A DNA stretch of 64,000 nt. Source: Acidovorax sp. HDW3 (GTDB lineage: Bacteria > Pseudomonadota > Gammaproteobacteria > Burkholderiales > Burkholderiaceae_C). Positions 62,852 to 64,000 of this stretch are shown one piece after another (within the stretch, counting starts at the first letter, position 1; every line of letters starts with the position of its first letter). The position numbers and the translations under genes were made by a program. Location: NCBI RefSeq assembly GCF_011303755.1, contig NZ_CP049885.1, forward strand, positions 1,718,001 to 1,782,000, read 5' to 3'. The notes under the pieces are model-generated. The model was not told the DNA's origin, searched no databases, and was given only the letters and a program-made list of their open reading frames with translations.

Positions 62852-63058
62852 GAGTGATTTACCGTCAAAGACCGGTTTGGTCTGGATAGTAAACGGGAGG
62901 GTCTTAATCCGGCCTCCGGTTTCTACCGTCACCTCTACCGCCAATCCGTTTTGCTGGCCGGCGATAGCTACCGATAGTTGTCGTAACATATTTCTTTTTA
63001 AATCAACACGTTACGACAGTTTTTCGATAGGCCACGATAGTCTCCGAAGGACCTGATT

Positions 63059-63074
<16 letters not shown>
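62852..63074. repeat. Right copy of the guaA-junction repeat, with attachment site
   Basis: Same length as the left copy (23185-23407). It contains TTTACCGTCAAAGACCGG, CTACCGTCACCTCTACCG, GGCGATAGCTACCGATAG and the block GATTTCACTCCCACTC (63055-63070), which covers the guaA stop codon (63059-63061). The TACCGTCA boxes are candidate arm-type integrase sites. Confidence 0.87.

Positions 63075-64000
<926 letters not shown>

Overview
The window reads as a chromosomal segment of a high-GC betaproteobacterium, most likely of the family Comamonadaceae (Acidovorax/Diaphorobacter/Alicycliphilus-like). This rests on the content of the housekeeping genes, the EarP/Arg-type EF-P pair, a tmRNA tag ending FALAA, and seven copies of a short palindromic element (AGCGCTTG...CAAGCGCT core) that I associate with that family. 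The assignment is inference; no database was searched.

Bases 1-21,870 are core chromosome: the end of ubiG, gph, ssrA (tmRNA), earP-efp, a Bax-inhibitor-like membrane protein, a small lipoprotein, rlmD, an oleate hydratase, ppnP, argG, yhhQ behind a probable preQ1 riboswitch, a divergent LysR/metallo-beta-lactamase-fold pair, murB, yajQ, an HD-GYP-like protein, plsY, ybaK, prfB with its programmed +1 frameshift, pepN and fbp. Three core genes (earP, rlmD, pepN) carry the palindromic element as an in-frame insertion.

Bases 21,901-23,180 are an IS5-family element without target duplication. Directly next to it begins a 223-bp imperfect repeat (23,185-23,407) of the integrase-side junction at 62,852-63,074, including the last codons of guaA. 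Between the two repeats lies a genomic island of about 39.7 kb inserted at the 3' end of guaA, with its tyrosine integrase next to guaA. The left repeat looks like the surviving edge of an older island in tandem, most of which was deleted up to the IS.

The island is a decayed integrative conjugative element with an IncP/Tn4371-like Trb system. From right to left its backbone is an HTH protein, repA, iteron-like repeats, parA, a small DNA-binding protein, DUF2840, traF, relaxase, [IS481 copy 1], trbJ remnant, trbL, trbF, trbG, trbI and DUF2274. IS481 copy 1 joins a truncated relaxase to the last codons of trbJ; the coupling protein and trbB/C/D/E are missing, so self-transfer is not expected. 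Maintenance-type genes (DUF2285, three DUF2958 paralogues, DUF736, ParB-like, DUF932, DUF3892) fill 41.9-52.7 kb, interspersed with four copies of a related intergenic element whose hairpins show compensatory changes.

Cargo lies at both ends. On the left are a KAP-family P-loop NTPase, an AlbA_2 (Schlafen-like) protein, a small Cys/His protein, a PLD-type protein and an exported RNase T2. On the right are a Hachiman locus (hamA/hamB) inserted in a DUF2958 paralogue, IS481 copy 2, an XRE regulator with an unrecognised 426-residue protein (candidate defence or toxin module), an AlpA-like regulator, a HicA-like toxin with an HTH partner, and the integrase. The window ends inside guaA.
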